DNA of 64,000 bases, taken from positions 935,501-999,500 of the forward strand of contig BPKG01000001.1 in NCBI GenBank assembly GCA_026005015.1, written 5' to 3'. The notes under the pieces were generated by a model. That model was not told where the DNA came from. It worked only from the letters and a program-made list of their open reading frames with translations, and made no database searches. This DNA comes from Burkholderiales bacterium (lineage in GTDB: Bacteria; Pseudomonadota; Gammaproteobacteria; Burkholderiales; UBA6910). The translations under genes and the position numbers were made by a program. Positions 9,310-18,599 of this stretch are shown piece after piece (positions within the stretch are counted from its first letter, which is position 1; the number at the start of each line of letters is the position of its first letter).

Positions 9310-10038
9310 GTGGACGCTCTCCCCTTTGATCCGGCCTCCCTCCAGGCTCTCACCTTCGACGTATTCGGCACCGTCGTCGACTGGCACGGCGGCGTGGTGC
9401 GGGACGGCCGGCGGCTCGCCCGCGGCCGCCGCCTTAAAGTGAACTGGAGCGCCTTCGCCAACGCCTGGCGCGCCAAATATCCGCCTTCCATGGATCGGGT
9501 GCGACGCGGGGAGCTGCCCTGGACCAAGATCGACGACCTGCACCGGATGGCCCTCGAGGAAACGCTGCAGGAGTTCGGCATCGGCTCCTTCACCGAGGAG
9601 GAGAAGGCCCAGCTCAATCTAGCGTGGCACCGGCTCGATCCCTGGCCGGACGCAGTCAAGGGACTGCGCCGGCTGAAGAAACGCTACATCGTCGCCACGC
9701 TCTCCAACGGCAACGTGCGGCTGCTGGTGGACATGGCCAGGCGCGCCGGGCTGCCCTGGGACTGCATTTTCTCCTCCGAAATCTTCCGGCGCTACAAGCG
9801 CGACCCAGAGGTCTACCTGGGTGCCATCGACATGCTGAGCTTAAAGCCCCATCAGGTCATGATGGTGGCGGCCCACCAGGACGATCTGCGGGCCGCCCAC
9901 GCCGTGGGCATGCGTACAGCCTTCGTGCGGCGGCCCCTGGAATACGGGGATCCGGGGAAGAAGGATCTGACCCCGGAGCCCATGTTCGACCTGGCGGTGG
10001 ACAGCCTGGAGGAGCTGGCGGAGCGGCTGGGAGCCTGA
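9310..10038 (+). CDS. HAD-family hydrolase, (S)-2-haloacid dehalogenase type II-like
   Basis: A 242-residue HAD-superfamily enzyme starting at GTG 9310 behind a GGAAG-like site. Motif I is FDVFGTVVDW, with the nucleophilic Asp at residue 17. Motif II is LSNGN, motif III the Lys in RRYKRDPEVY, and motif IV is MMVAAHQDDLRAA. This arrangement matches the type II haloacid dehalogenase subfamily, which hydrolyses short 2-haloalkanoates, though many members act on phosphorylated metabolites and substrate is not certain. It lies 19 bases after folE2 on the same strand. An upstream-frame ATG is absent, so GTG is the best start. Confidence 0.85.
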   Translation: MDALPFDPASLQALTFDVFGTVVDWHGGVVRDGRRLARGRRLKVNWSAFANAWRAKYPPSMDRVRRGELPWTKIDDLHRMALEETLQEFGIGSFTEEEKAQLNLAWHRLDPWPDAVKGLRRLKKRYIVATLSNGNVRLLVDMARRAGLPWDCIFSSEIFRRYKRDPEVYLGAIDMLSLKPHQVMMVAAHQDDLRAAHAVGMRTAFVRRPLEYGDPGKKDLTPEPMFDLAVDSLEELAERLGA

Positions 10039-10064
10039 GGGCAAGACCCGGGGAAGTATCCGGG

Positions 10065-10712
10065 CTAGAAGCGCTTTTTCAGGGTCAGGGTGCTGCCTTC
10101 CTGGCGCATCTCCACCCGGTTGAGAAAGCTCATGCCTAGCAGGATGACCGGCAGGCTATCGCCCTCCTGGACCGCCGCGTCCACGTTGCGCAGCAGAACC
10201 TCTCCCACGCGCACCTCGTCCAGCTTGATCAGGTAGATCGGCACCGGCCCGTTGGCGGTGGACGCGTAGCGCTGCACGCCCCCTTGATAGTGGAGGCCGA
10301 TGCGTTTCGCCTCCCGGCTGGGAATGGTTACCAGGGTCGCCCCGGTATCCACCACGAACTGCACCGGGGCGCCGTTGATCTGCCCGTTGGCGATGAAGTG
10401 GCCGCGCCCGTCGGAGATCAGGGTAGCACTGGCCCGGTCGCCGGTGGGACCGCCGCCGGTGACCGCCTGGCCCAATCCCACCGAGCGGCGCACCCCGTCC
10501 ACTTCGATCACCGCCCGGGCGCTGTCGGCAGCGAGGAGCTTCACTCCCTCGGGCGTCGTCTCGCCTTCCCGCACCGTGCGCGGCTTGCCGCCGTTCACCA
10601 CCATCACCGCCCGTCCCTTGGACAGGCCCACCACCTGGACATCGGTCGCATAGGCGGCAAAGGGCGCCCATAGGACGAGCAACAGAATTCGACTAAAATG
10701 CCGCGACTTCAC
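10065..10712 (-). CDS. Retropepsin-like aspartic protease, clan AA (TIGR02281-type)
   Basis: A 215-residue exported or membrane-anchored protein. Residues 1-22 form a signal-peptide-like segment (basic start, hydrophobic core ILLLVLWAPFAAYA). The C-terminal half contains the retropepsin active-site motif VDTGAT with the catalytic Asp near residue 122, followed by the flap-containing strands and the terminal GMSFLN motif. Single-domain proteins of this kind dimerise to form the active site. Translation starts at GTG 10712, only 21 bases from the divergent amidotransferase gene. Physiological substrate unknown. Confidence 0.82.
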   Translation of the reverse strand: MKSRHFSRILLLVLWAPFAAYATDVQVVGLSKGRAVMVVNGGKPRTVREGETTPEGVKLLAADSARAVIEVDGVRRSVGLGQAVTGGGPTGDRASATLISDGRGHFIANGQINGAPVQFVVDTGATLVTIPSREAKRIGLHYQGGVQRYASTANGPVPIYLIKLDEVRVGEVLLRNVDAAVQEGDSLPVILLGMSFLNRVEMRQEGSTLTLKKRF

Positions 10713-10733
10713 GAGCGAGACCCGGAGTCAGGG

Positions 10734-11444
10734 ATGAAACCCGTCGCCATCTTTCGCCACCACCCCGCCGAGGGCCCAGGGTATTTTGCCACATACCTGG
10801 AACGCCACGGTATCGCCTGGACACTCGTCCGCATCGACGCCGGCGATCCCGTTCCCGCGGACCTCGCTGGGTTCTCCGGCCTCGCCTTCATGGGCGGGCC
10901 CATGAGCGTGAACGACGATCTGCCCTGGATACCGCCCGTGCTCGAGCGGATCCGCACCGCCGTGGAGCGCGGCATGCCGGTGCTGGGCCATTGCCTGGGC
11001 GGCCAGCTCATGGCCAAGGCCCTGGGCGGTCGGGTCACGCGGGCGCCGCAAAAGGAGATCGGCTGGGGCGAGGTGACCCGCGCCGCCAACGCCGCGGCCG
11101 AGGAATGGTTCGCGGGACTGCCGGAGCGCTTTCTGTCCTTCCACTGGCACGGGGAGACGTTTTCCCTCCCTGAAGGCGCGACCCACGTGCTTTCGAGCCC
11201 CTTGTGCCAGAACCAGGGCTTCGCCCTCGGCAACAGCATCGCTTTGCAGTGCCACGTGGAAATGACCGAGGAGCTGGTGCGCGCCTGGTGCCAAGCGGGC
11301 AAGCGCGAGATCGAGGCCTCCCGCTCGAGCCCTGGCGTGCAGCCGCCGGAGGCCATGCTGCAAGACTTGGAGTCCCGGGTGAGCGTCCTGCACCGGGTCG
11401 CCGACGCAGTCTACGGGCGCTGGATCCGCAAACTGCAGGGATAG
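10734..11444 (+). CDS. Class I glutamine amidotransferase domain protein
   Basis: A 236-residue stand-alone GATase1-type hydrolase. The nucleophile elbow is GHCLGGQL with Cys87, and the other triad members are His174 and Glu176 in QCHVEMTEE. The ATG at 10734 is chosen because the upstream in-frame ATG at 10698 would overlap the divergent protease gene. The domain resembles GMP-synthase-like glutaminases that sit near unrelated partners; no synthase partner is adjacent. The target acceptor is therefore unknown. Six bases separate it from the sodium channel gene downstream, which suggests co-transcription. Confidence 0.85.
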   Translation: MKPVAIFRHHPAEGPGYFATYLERHGIAWTLVRIDAGDPVPADLAGFSGLAFMGGPMSVNDDLPWIPPVLERIRTAVERGMPVLGHCLGGQLMAKALGGRVTRAPQKEIGWGEVTRAANAAAEEWFAGLPERFLSFHWHGETFSLPEGATHVLSSPLCQNQGFALGNSIALQCHVEMTEELVRAWCQAGKREIEASRSSPGVQPPEAMLQDLESRVSVLHRVADAVYGRWIRKLQG

Positions 11445-11450
11445 ACAGCC

Positions 11451-12335
11451 ATGTCGGCCACGCTGACCGTCCGCCGCTCCTGGCGCGATCGGCTGCGGGA
11501 CTGGATCGAAGGACCCCAGGTGCAGCGGCTGGTGACCGTCCTCATCGTGGTCAATGCCGTGACCCTGGGCATGGAGACCTCGCCCGCCCTGATGGCCGCC
11601 GCCGGTCCGCTGCTGGTGGCGCTGGACGCGGCCATCTTTTCCGTTTTCGTCGTGGAGATCGCCTTGCGCGTGATCGCCCGGGGCCCGAGATTCTTCCGCG
11701 ACCCATGGAGCGTGTTCGATTTCGCGGTGGTGGCCATCGCCCTCGTCCCCTCGAGCGGCCCCTTCTCGGTGCTGCGGGCCCTCAGGATCCTGCGGGTGCT
11801 GCGGTTGCTCTCCATCGTGCCGTCCATGCGGCGGGTGGTGACGGCGCTCCTCGCCTCGATCCCCGGCATCGGCTCCATCGCCGTGATCCTGCTCATCCTT
11901 TTCTACGTGTTCGCGGTGATCGCCACCAATCTGTTCGGCCAGGCCTTCCCGGAGTGGTTCGGCTCGATCGGCCTCTCCATGTACACTTTGTTTCAGGTGA
12001 TGACCCTGGAGAGCTGGTCCATGGGCATCGCCCGGCCGGTGATGGAGAGATATCCTTACGCTTGGGCGTTTTTCATCCCCTTCATCCTGACCGCCACCTT
12101 CACTATGCTGAACCTGTTCATCGGCGTCATCGTCAACGCCATTCAGGTGCAGGAGAAGGAAATCCGGGAGGAAACCACCGCCGCGGTGGAGCACGCGGCG
12201 CGGGAGGTGGTGAGCGCCTCCCGGGCCGAGATCGAATCCCTGCGGGAGGAGCTGCGGGCGTTGCGGGCCCTGCTGGAGGCGCGTCTGCCCGCGGGCGCCG
12301 GCCAGAGGCAAGCGCCTAATCGCGGTAATTGGTGA
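11451..12335 (+). CDS. Bacterial voltage-gated sodium channel (NaChBac/NavAb family)
   Basis: A 294-residue single-repeat ion channel that should assemble as a tetramer in the inner membrane. S1-S3 lie within residues 23-100. S4 is the Arg ladder around residues 109-128 ([12 protein letters not shown] followed by SMRRV). The pore helix and selectivity filter read TLESWSM at residues 185-191, identical to the NavAb filter and typical of Na+-selective bacterial channels. S6 is about residues 203-232. The C-terminal 236-278 stretch is charged, heptad-like and fits the known coiled-coil that stabilises the tetramer. Its 3' end overlaps the convergent yajQ by 20 bases. Confidence 0.92.
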   Translation: MSATLTVRRSWRDRLRDWIEGPQVQRLVTVLIVVNAVTLGMETSPALMAAAGPLLVALDAAIFSVFVVEIALRVIARGPRFFRDPWSVFDFAVVAIALVPSSGPFSVLRALRILRVLRLLSIVPSMRRVVTALLASIPGIGSIAVILLILFYVFAVIATNLFGQAFPEWFGSIGLSMYTLFQVMTLESWSMGIARPVMERYPYAWAFFIPFILTATFTMLNLFIGVIVNAIQVQEKEIREETTAAVEHAAREVVSASRAEIESLREELRALRALLEARLPAGAGQRQAPNRGNW

Positions 12336-12801
12336 ACTGCAGGGGAAAGTCGGTCACCGACTTGCGCACGAGCTGGATCGCTTCCTGCAGCAGGTCCTTC
12401 TTCGCGCCGGAGACCCGTACGGCGTCGCCCTGGACGCTGGCCTGGACCTTGAGCTTGCTGTCCTTGACGAGCTTGACGATTCTTTTCGCCAGGTCGCTGT
12501 CCACCCCGACCCGGGCGGTGACGACCTGCTTGACCTTGTTGCCACCGATGGCCTCCACCTTCCCCCGCTCCAGGCAGCGTACGTCGACGCCCCGTTTGGC
12601 GAGCTTGGCGAGCAGGATGTCGTTCACCTGGCCCAGCTTGAACTCGTCATCGGCATAGAGGGTAAGCTGGTACTCCGCCAGCTCCACCCGGGCGTCGGAG
12701 CCCTTGAAATCGAAGCGGGTGGAAATTTCCTTGTTCGCCTGGTCCACGGCGTTGCGCAGCTCCTGCTTGTCCACCTGGGAGACGATATCGAACGAGGGCA
12801 T
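12316..12801 (-). CDS. yajQ: YajQ family cyclic-di-GMP-binding protein
   Basis: A 161-residue protein starting [15 protein letters not shown], the canonical YajQ N-terminus; an upstream TTG-initiated version adds only five residues and is not favoured. The protein consists of two ferredoxin-like domains and includes [11 protein letters not shown] and [20 protein letters not shown]. Family members bind nucleic acid or nucleotides, and a Xanthomonas homologue binds c-di-GMP; the role here is inferred by homology. It converges with and overlaps the sodium channel gene by 20 bases and is followed upstream by argG. Confidence 0.92.
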   Translation of the reverse strand: MPSFDIVSQVDKQELRNAVDQANKEISTRFDFKGSDARVELAEYQLTLYADDEFKLGQVNDILLAKLAKRGVDVRCLERGKVEAIGGNKVKQVVTARVGVDSDLAKRIVKLVKDSKLKVQASVQGDAVRVSGAKKDLLQEAIQLVRKSVTDFPLQFTNYRD

Positions 12802-12843
12802 GGCCAATTTCCCCAAACAAGAAAGATAAGATCTGTGGCCCCA

Positions 12844-14067
12844 TCATCTTCTGCTCTTCAGCTTCAGCTTCGCCGCGATGCGCATCCGCAGGGCATTGAG
12901 CCGGATGAAGCCGGCCGCGTCGGCCTGGTTGTAGGCGCCCCGGTCTTCCTCGAAGGTGGCGACGGCGGGATCGAAGAGGGAATCGGTGTCGGAGCCCCGA
13001 CCTACCACGATCACGTTGCCTTTGTAGAGCTTTAAGCGCACCCAGCCGTTGACAGTCACCTGGGAGGCGTCGATCAGCTCCTGGAGCATCCGCCGCTCGG
13101 GGCTGAACCAGTAGCCGTTGTAGATGAGGGAGGCGTAGCGGGGCATGAGCTCGTCCTTGATATGGGCCACCTCCCGATCCAGGGTAATGGACTCCATGGC
13201 GCGATGGGCCTTGAGCAGAATGGCCCCGCCCGGGGTTTCGTAGCAGCCCCGGGACTTCATCCCCACGTAGCGGTTCTCCACCAGGTCGAGGCGCCCGACC
13301 CCGTGCTTTGCCCCCAGGCGGTTCAAGGCGGCGAGCACCTGGGCGGGGCTAAGCTTGCGGCCGTTCACCGCCACGCAGTCGCCGCGGTGGAACTCGAGCT
13401 TCACGTACTCCGGCTCGTCGGGGGCCCGCTCCGGCGCCACGGTCCAGCGCCACATGGACTCCTCCGGCTCCTTCGCCGGATCTTCCAGCATGCGCCCCTC
13501 GTAGGAGATGTGCAGCAGGTTAGCGTCCATGCTGTAGGGGGAACCCCCCTTTTTTTTCATTTCCACCGGGATGCCGTGCTTCCTGGCGTAGGCCATGAGC
13601 TTTTCCCGGGAGGTGAGGTCCCATTCCCGCCAGGGGGCGATCACCCGGATGTCGGGCGCGAGCGCGTAGTAGCCCAGCTCGAAGCGCACCTGGTCGTTGC
13701 CTTTGCCGGTGGCGCCGTGGGCTACCGCGTCGGCGCGGGTCTTGCGCGCGATCTCGATCTGGCGCTTGGCGATCAGCGGCCGGGCGATGGAAGTGCCCAG
13801 CAGGTACTCCCCTTCGTACACGGCGTTCGCCCGGAACATGGGAAACACGAAGTCCCGGGCGAACTCCTCCTTGAGATCCTCGACGTAGATCTCCTTGACC
13901 CCCAGCTTCTTGGCCTTCGCCCTGGCAGGCGCGAGCTCCTCTCCCTGGCCGATGTCGGCGGTGAAAGTCACCACCTCGCAGCCATAGGTATCCTGGAGCC
14001 ACTTGAGAATGACGGACGTATCCAGCCCGCCGGAATAGGCGAGCACCACCTTTCTAACTTTGTTCAT
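12844..14067 (-). CDS. argG: Argininosuccinate synthase
   Basis: A 407-residue type I argininosuccinate synthase, which ligates citrulline and aspartate using ATP in arginine biosynthesis. The N-terminal P-loop-like motif [12 protein letters not shown] (residues 8-19) binds ATP, and [10 protein letters not shown] is the next conserved block. [15 protein letters not shown] block (around residues 115-128) contacts the substrates. It is the last gene of a minus-strand argD-argF-argG series, 51 bases after argF. The length is typical. Confidence 0.96.
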   Translation of the reverse strand: MNKVRKVVLAYSGGLDTSVILKWLQDTYGCEVVTFTADIGQGEELAPARAKAKKLGVKEIYVEDLKEEFARDFVFPMFRANAVYEGEYLLGTSIARPLIAKRQIEIARKTRADAVAHGATGKGNDQVRFELGYYALAPDIRVIAPWREWDLTSREKLMAYARKHGIPVEMKKKGGSPYSMDANLLHISYEGRMLEDPAKEPEESMWRWTVAPERAPDEPEYVKLEFHRGDCVAVNGRKLSPAQVLAALNRLGAKHGVGRLDLVENRYVGMKSRGCYETPGGAILLKAHRAMESITLDREVAHIKDELMPRYASLIYNGYWFSPERRMLQELIDASQVTVNGWVRLKLYKGNVIVVGRGSDTDSLFDPAVATFEEDRGAYNQADAAGFIRLNALRMRIAAKLKLKSRR

Positions 14068-14118
14068 TTCGCTTTTGCTACGGATTGAACAGTTTAAAAA
14101 ATCGCCTGCCTGCCCCCC

Positions 14119-15042
14119 TTACCCATCCTCCAGGCGCCCCAGCAGCAGGTATTCCATGAGCGCCTTCTGGGTGTGCAGGCGATTTTCCGCTTCGTCCCAC
14201 ACCACGCTCTGGGGGCCGTCGATCACTTCCGCGGTCACTTCCTCGCCCCGGTGGGCCGGCAGGCAGTGCATGAAAAGCGCATCGGGCCTGGCGAGCCGCA
14301 TCATGCGGGCGTCCACCCGCCAGCGCTCGAACGCCTTGCGCCGCGCCTCGTCCTCCGCCTCGAAGCCCATGCTGGTCCACACGTCCGTGGTCACTAGGTC
14401 CGCGCCTCGGGCGGCGTCCATGGGGTCGGGGAAATGCTCGTAACGGCTCAGGTCGTCGATTCCGGCCCGCTCCGGCTCCACTTCGTAGCCCGGAGGGCTG
14501 GACACCTGGAGCTTGAAATCGAAGATGGCCGCTGCCTGCAGCCAGGTACGGCAGACGTTGTTGGCGTCGCCGATCCAGGCCACCGTCCTGCCCTGAATGG
14601 GGCCCCGGTGCTCGATGAAGGTGTAGATGTCCGCCATGATCTGGCACGGGTGGTATTGATTGGTGAGGCCGTTGATGACCGGCACCCGGGAGTGGGCGGC
14701 GAAGCGCTCCACGGTGGCCTGCTCGAAGGTGCGGATCATCACCAGGTCCACCATCCGCGACACCACCTGGGCCATGTCCTCCACCGGCTCGCCCCGTCCG
14801 AGCTGGGTGTCCCGGGTGTTGAGATAGATGGCCGCACCGCCGAGCTGGTGCATTCCCGCCTCGAACGACAGGCGCGTGCGGGTCGACTGCTTCTCGAAGA
14901 TCATCGCCAGCGTGCGGTCGGTCAAGGTCTGGTGGGGCTCGTAGCGCTTGAACTTCTCCTTGATGTAGCGAGTGCGGCGGAACAGGTACTCGAACTCCGC
15001 GCGAGTGAAGTCTTTGAGCTCCAGGAAGTGTTTGATCGGCAT
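14119..15042 (-). CDS. argF: Ornithine carbamoyltransferase, anabolic
   Basis: A 307-residue enzyme forming citrulline from ornithine and carbamoyl phosphate. The carbamoyl-phosphate loop is STRTRLSFE (around residues 53-61), and the ornithine-side motif is HCLPAHRGEEV near residue 262. The start codon lies one base after the argD stop, indicating translational coupling in an argD-argF-argG operon. The length and motifs are those of the biosynthetic trimeric enzyme. Confidence 0.96.
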   Translation of the reverse strand: MPIKHFLELKDFTRAEFEYLFRRTRYIKEKFKRYEPHQTLTDRTLAMIFEKQSTRTRLSFEAGMHQLGGAAIYLNTRDTQLGRGEPVEDMAQVVSRMVDLVMIRTFEQATVERFAAHSRVPVINGLTNQYHPCQIMADIYTFIEHRGPIQGRTVAWIGDANNVCRTWLQAAAIFDFKLQVSSPPGYEVEPERAGIDDLSRYEHFPDPMDAARGADLVTTDVWTSMGFEAEDEARRKAFERWRVDARMMRLARPDALFMHCLPAHRGEEVTAEVIDGPQSVVWDEAENRLHTQKALMEYLLLGRLEDG

Positions 15043-15043
15043 C

Positions 15044-16240
15044 TCAGCTCGCGGCTTCGCGCGCCTTGTCCCGGAGAAATTCGGTCACCACGGCCACCAC
15101 CGTGTCCACCACCTGCTGCGCCTGGGCCCGGTCGATGACCAGGGGCGGCAGCAACCGGATCACGCTGTCCAAAGTGACGTTGATCAGCACGCCCGCCGCC
15201 AGCGCCCGCTCCACCAGTTCCTTGCAGGGGCGCTTGAGCTCGATGCCGATCATGAGCCCCTGGCCCCGCACCTCCACCACGCCGGGAATTCCGGAGAGGC
15301 GCTCCCTGAACGCCTGCAGCATGTACTCCCCCATGCTGGCCGCGTTGGCGAGCAGACCTTCCTCCTCCATGACCGCCAGGGTGGTCAACGCCGCGGTACA
15401 AGCGAGGGGCCCGCCGCCGAAGGTGGAGCCGTGGGTGCCGGGCTTGAACACTCCCGCCGCGGCGCCCCGGGCGAGGCAGGCGCCCACGGGAACGCCGGAG
15501 CCCAGGCCCTTCGCCAGGGTCATCACGTCGGGGAGCATGCGGGTGTGCTGGAAGGCGAACCAGCGGCCGGTGCGGCCGATGCCGCACTGGACTTCGTCCA
15601 GCATGAGGAGCCACCCGAACCGGTCACAGACGGCCCGCAGCCTCTCCAGGTAAGTCGCCTCCGGAACCTGCACCCCGCCCTCCCCTTGGAAGGGCTCCAC
15701 CAGCACCGCCACCACGTTGCGGTTGTGCTCCCCCACCTGCTCCACTGCCCGCACGTCGTTGTACGGCACCCGCGCGAACCCCCCCAGCAGGGGCTCGAAC
15801 CCGGCCTGAACCTTGCGGTTGCCGGTGGCGGTCAGGGTGGCCATGGTGCGCCCGTGGAACGCCCGCTCCATGACGATGATGGTGGGGGTTTCAATGCCCC
15901 GCCGGTGGCCGTAGAGGCGCGCCAGCTTGATGGCCGCCTCGTTGGCCTCGGCCCCCGAATTGCAGAAAAAGGCGTTGTCCATCCCGGACAGGGCGCACAG
16001 GCGTGCGGCCAGCTCCTCCTGCAGCGGGATGCGATACAGGTTGGAAGTGTGGATCAGGGTCTGGGCTTGCCGGCACAGGGCCTGGGCCAGTCTGGGATGG
16101 GCATGGCCGATGCCGCACACCGCCACGCCTGCCACTGCGTCCAGATAGCGCCGCCCTTCCGCGTCCCAAAGCCAGACGCCCTCCCCGCGGGTGAACGCCA
16201 CGGGGAGTCGAGCGTAGGTATCCATCAGGTATTGCGACAT
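15044..16240 (-). CDS. argD: Acetylornithine aminotransferase
   Basis: A 398-residue class III PLP aminotransferase that converts N-acetylglutamate semialdehyde to N-acetylornithine. The PLP-binding block LLMLDEVQCGIGRTG and the Schiff-base Lys in MTLAKGLGSGVP are visible, as is the FCNSGAEANEAAIKLAR cofactor loop. The ATG at 16240 (MSQYLMDTYARLPVAF) matches the family's N-terminus; an in-frame upstream start would add 33 atypical residues. It opens the argD-argF-argG operon. Its leader contains a hairpin followed by a T-run (see the regulatory entries). Confidence 0.95.
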   Translation of the reverse strand: MSQYLMDTYARLPVAFTRGEGVWLWDAEGRRYLDAVAGVAVCGIGHAHPRLAQALCRQAQTLIHTSNLYRIPLQEELAARLCALSGMDNAFFCNSGAEANEAAIKLARLYGHRRGIETPTIIVMERAFHGRTMATLTATGNRKVQAGFEPLLGGFARVPYNDVRAVEQVGEHNRNVVAVLVEPFQGEGGVQVPEATYLERLRAVCDRFGWLLMLDEVQCGIGRTGRWFAFQHTRMLPDVMTLAKGLGSGVPVGACLARGAAAGVFKPGTHGSTFGGGPLACTAALTTLAVMEEEGLLANAASMGEYMLQAFRERLSGIPGVVEVRGQGLMIGIELKRPCKELVERALAAGVLINVTLDSVIRLLPPLVIDRAQAQQVVDTVVAVVTEFLRDKAREAAS

Positions 16241-16249
16241 CGCCGCACC

Positions 16250-16289
16250 AAAAAAGCAAATGCACACGGAAGCTTCCGCCGCCGTGTGC
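16250..16289 (-). terminator. Terminator-like hairpin in the argD leader (possible attenuator)
   Basis: In the minus-strand transcript, an 8-bp stem (GCACACGG at 16262-16269 paired with CCGTGTGC at 16282-16289) is followed after a short spacer by six consecutive T (16255-16250), ending ten bases before the argD ATG. A second 6-bp hairpin (16304-16309 with 16315-16320) lies just upstream. This may end decarboxylase transcripts or attenuate argDFG. Confidence 0.45.
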
Positions 16290-16310
16290 CCAAGTCGCAC
16301 AATCCGCCAT

Positions 16311-16339
16311 ATTGTGGCGGCAAGGGGGTCGCGGTGCAA
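16311..16339 (-). promoter_or_regulatory. Candidate promoter for argDFG
   Basis: On the minus strand TTGCAC (16339-16334) and CACAAT (16316-16311) are separated by 17 bases, each matching four of six consensus positions. The predicted start would lie about 65 bases before argD, upstream of the T-run hairpin. Confidence 0.35.
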
Positions 16340-16417
16340 GGGTCCGCCCCGAGCGCCGCCTCCGGCCCAGGCTCTGCGGACCGGGAGGGGAAAGGCGCCC
16401 CGACTCCCTGGCGCACG

Positions 16418-18397
16418 TCAGCGCCGGATCCGGCGCAAGCCCTTCTCCTCGCTGCCGGTGAGCACCCGCACGCAGGGCAGGTAACCGTCGTAGACGATGC
16501 CGTGCAGCTCCACCTTCTTGGGCGAGCGCAACAAGCCCACCAGGTACTGGACGATGTCCTGGGTGATCACCTGCCCGGGGACCAGGACCGGGATGCCGGG
16601 CGGGTAGGGCACGATCTGGTCGCAGGACACCCGGCCCGCGAGCTCCCCGTTCACCCGGTCCTTCTCGTCCAGCAGCGGCGCGATTTCCCCGCCGCAGTAG
16701 AAAGCGTCCCGCGGCAGGTATTTGAGCTGGGTGAAGCGGGGGATGTCGGGGGTCTGGTACAGCCGTTGGGGCGACCGCCCCTCCCGAGCGATGCGCATCA
16801 GGGCGTCGTAGAGCCGAGAGCACTTGCTGCGGGTCGTGCCGATGGTGAGGAGCAGCGTCAGGGTGTTGAAGGTGGACTTCTCCACCTGGATGTTGTAGCG
16901 ATCGAACAGCTCCCGCTGCAGCTCCTCCACCGTGAGCCCGCAGCGGGAGATGTCCACGGTGACCTTGGTCGGATCGAGCCTCACGTTGTCGTTCTTCACT
17001 TCCTCGGGCAGCAGGTCGTCCAGCTCCAGCACCCGGAACACGCCGGTGGAATTGATCTGTTCCCGCAGCTCCGCGGCCAGCTCCAGCGTGCGCTTGAGGA
17101 GCTTGTAGCCCTCCATCACCGCCTGCTTGCGCCCCACGTCCAGGCTGGCGATCATGGCGTACTGGGGGCTCGTGGAAGTATGCATGTTGAAATTTTCCCG
17201 GAACAGGTGCTCGTTGAAGTCCGGGTCGTTGACGTGGATCATGCTGGCCTGGGAAAAGGCGGAAAGCACCTTGTGGGTGGACTGGGTGGCGTAGTCCGCC
17301 CCCGCCTCGAGGGCCGTGGGCCGCAGGGAAGGATGGAAGCGGGCATGGCCGTACCACGCCTCGTCGATGATCACCTTGATGTTGCAGGCGTGGGCCGCCT
17401 CCACGATGGGGGCTAGGTCGTAGCGCAGCCCGTCGTAGGTGCACGAGGTGAGGATCATGGCCTCGGCGTCCGGATGCTCCTCGATCGCCTTCAGGATGGT
17501 CTTCTTGGGCACCGGCCCGTAGACTCCGTACTTCTTGTTGACCGAGGAGTCCATGTAGATGGGGTGGGCCCCGGACAGCACCACGCCGTGGTGCACGGAT
17601 TTGTGGCAGTTACGGTCCAGGAGCAGCTTCTCCCCCGGCGCCAGCAGGGTCTGGAAGATCACCTTGTTGGCGGTGGAGGTGCCGTTGGTGGCGAAGAAGG
17701 TGCGCCGGGCCCCGAACGCCTTGGCCGCCATCTCCTGGGCGTCCCGGATCACCCCGGTGGGCTCCATGAGGGAGTCCAGCATGGGCACCGACACCGAGAG
17801 GTCGGCGTCGAAGATGTGCTCGCCCATGAACTCGTAGAAATCGTTGACCCAGGGGCTGCCGCGCAGGGAATCGCCCGAGGAATGGCCGGGCGTGTGCCAA
17901 GCGTCCTTGGCCATGAGCACGTAGTTCTTGAGCTGGTCGTAGAAGGGCGTGCGCGCCTTCTCCTGGATCTGGGCGGAGAGGATCCGGTACCAGCCGTTGT
18001 AGTCCCGTTCTTCGCGGTAGAAGTAGCCGTCCACCGCCTCGCTGAACAGGGCGTCCACCACCTCGTCCTCCTGCTCCTGGGAAATCAAGATGTAGACGTC
18101 CAGCTCGGGCCGGAAGCGGGTGATGCGTTGCACCAGCTCCAGCGCCGACATCTGCAGCGAGCGCTGGCCGTTGGATTCGGCCTTGAGGGTGTAGAGCCGG
18201 TCGTCCACCACCACCGCCTGGATGTCCCCGTCCTCCTCGATCTGGTGCAGGGCTTCCAGGGCCGTGGTGACGCCGACGAAAGTCAGCCCGTAGGGATTTT
18301 CCAGGGTGCGGGCGGCCGCGTTGAGGCCCTTGATGATTTCCTTGAGGACCAGGTTCTCGTCGTTGATCACCAGGACGCGGCTGACCGGCTTTTTCAT
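16418..18397 (-). CDS. Orn/Lys/Arg decarboxylase family protein (PLP, fold-type I)
   Basis: A 659-residue decarboxylase of the large inducible-type family. Residues 1-130 form a CheY-like N-terminal wing (KPVSRVLVINDENLV at the start). The PLP core includes KDAWHTPGHSSGDSLRGSP, the IDEAWYGHARFHP strand and the Schiff-base motif ATQSTHKVLSAFSQAS. The C-terminal domain has CGGEIAPLLDEKDRVNGELA and PYPPGIPVLVPGQ. It is somewhat shorter than the 710-760 residues of enteric LdcI/AdiA. Whether it makes putrescine, agmatine or cadaverine cannot be decided. Lying directly upstream of argDFG, a role in arginine or ornithine-derived polyamine supply is plausible. Confidence 0.88.
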   Translation of the reverse strand: MKKPVSRVLVINDENLVLKEIIKGLNAAARTLENPYGLTFVGVTTALEALHQIEEDGDIQAVVVDDRLYTLKAESNGQRSLQMSALELVQRITRFRPELDVYILISQEQEDEVVDALFSEAVDGYFYREERDYNGWYRILSAQIQEKARTPFYDQLKNYVLMAKDAWHTPGHSSGDSLRGSPWVNDFYEFMGEHIFDADLSVSVPMLDSLMEPTGVIRDAQEMAAKAFGARRTFFATNGTSTANKVIFQTLLAPGEKLLLDRNCHKSVHHGVVLSGAHPIYMDSSVNKKYGVYGPVPKKTILKAIEEHPDAEAMILTSCTYDGLRYDLAPIVEAAHACNIKVIIDEAWYGHARFHPSLRPTALEAGADYATQSTHKVLSAFSQASMIHVNDPDFNEHLFRENFNMHTSTSPQYAMIASLDVGRKQAVMEGYKLLKRTLELAAELREQINSTGVFRVLELDDLLPEEVKNDNVRLDPTKVTVDISRCGLTVEELQRELFDRYNIQVEKSTFNTLTLLLTIGTTRSKCSRLYDALMRIAREGRSPQRLYQTPDIPRFTQLKYLPRDAFYCGGEIAPLLDEKDRVNGELAGRVSCDQIVPYPPGIPVLVPGQVITQDIVQYLVGLLRSPKKVELHGIVYDGYLPCVRVLTGSEEKGLRRIRR

Positions 18398-18599
18398 AGG
18401 GCGGAACGACCCCCTTACCGCAAAAATGCGCCTTTATGCGCCAAAACTCGGGCGAACGCAACCCCTCCCTCCCGCGAGGGGCGGCCTGCAACCAAAATCG
18501 TTATACTTGAATCCAAAAGATTGAGAGATTGCCCAGGCAGCGCAGGGATCTCCCCTGGCGCCCGGTCCAGGAGACCGCACCGGATCGACTTTCCCGCTT

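Noticed and set aside
16241-16339. N-terminal extension of ArgD from an upstream in-frame start
   Set aside because: The added residues are unlike the family and would cover the leader hairpins.
14972-17416. An 814-codon plus-strand open frame opposite argF-argD-decarboxylase
   Set aside because: High GC keeps antisense frames open; the sequence is low-complexity His/Gly/Arg-rich and the opposite strand has clear enzymes.
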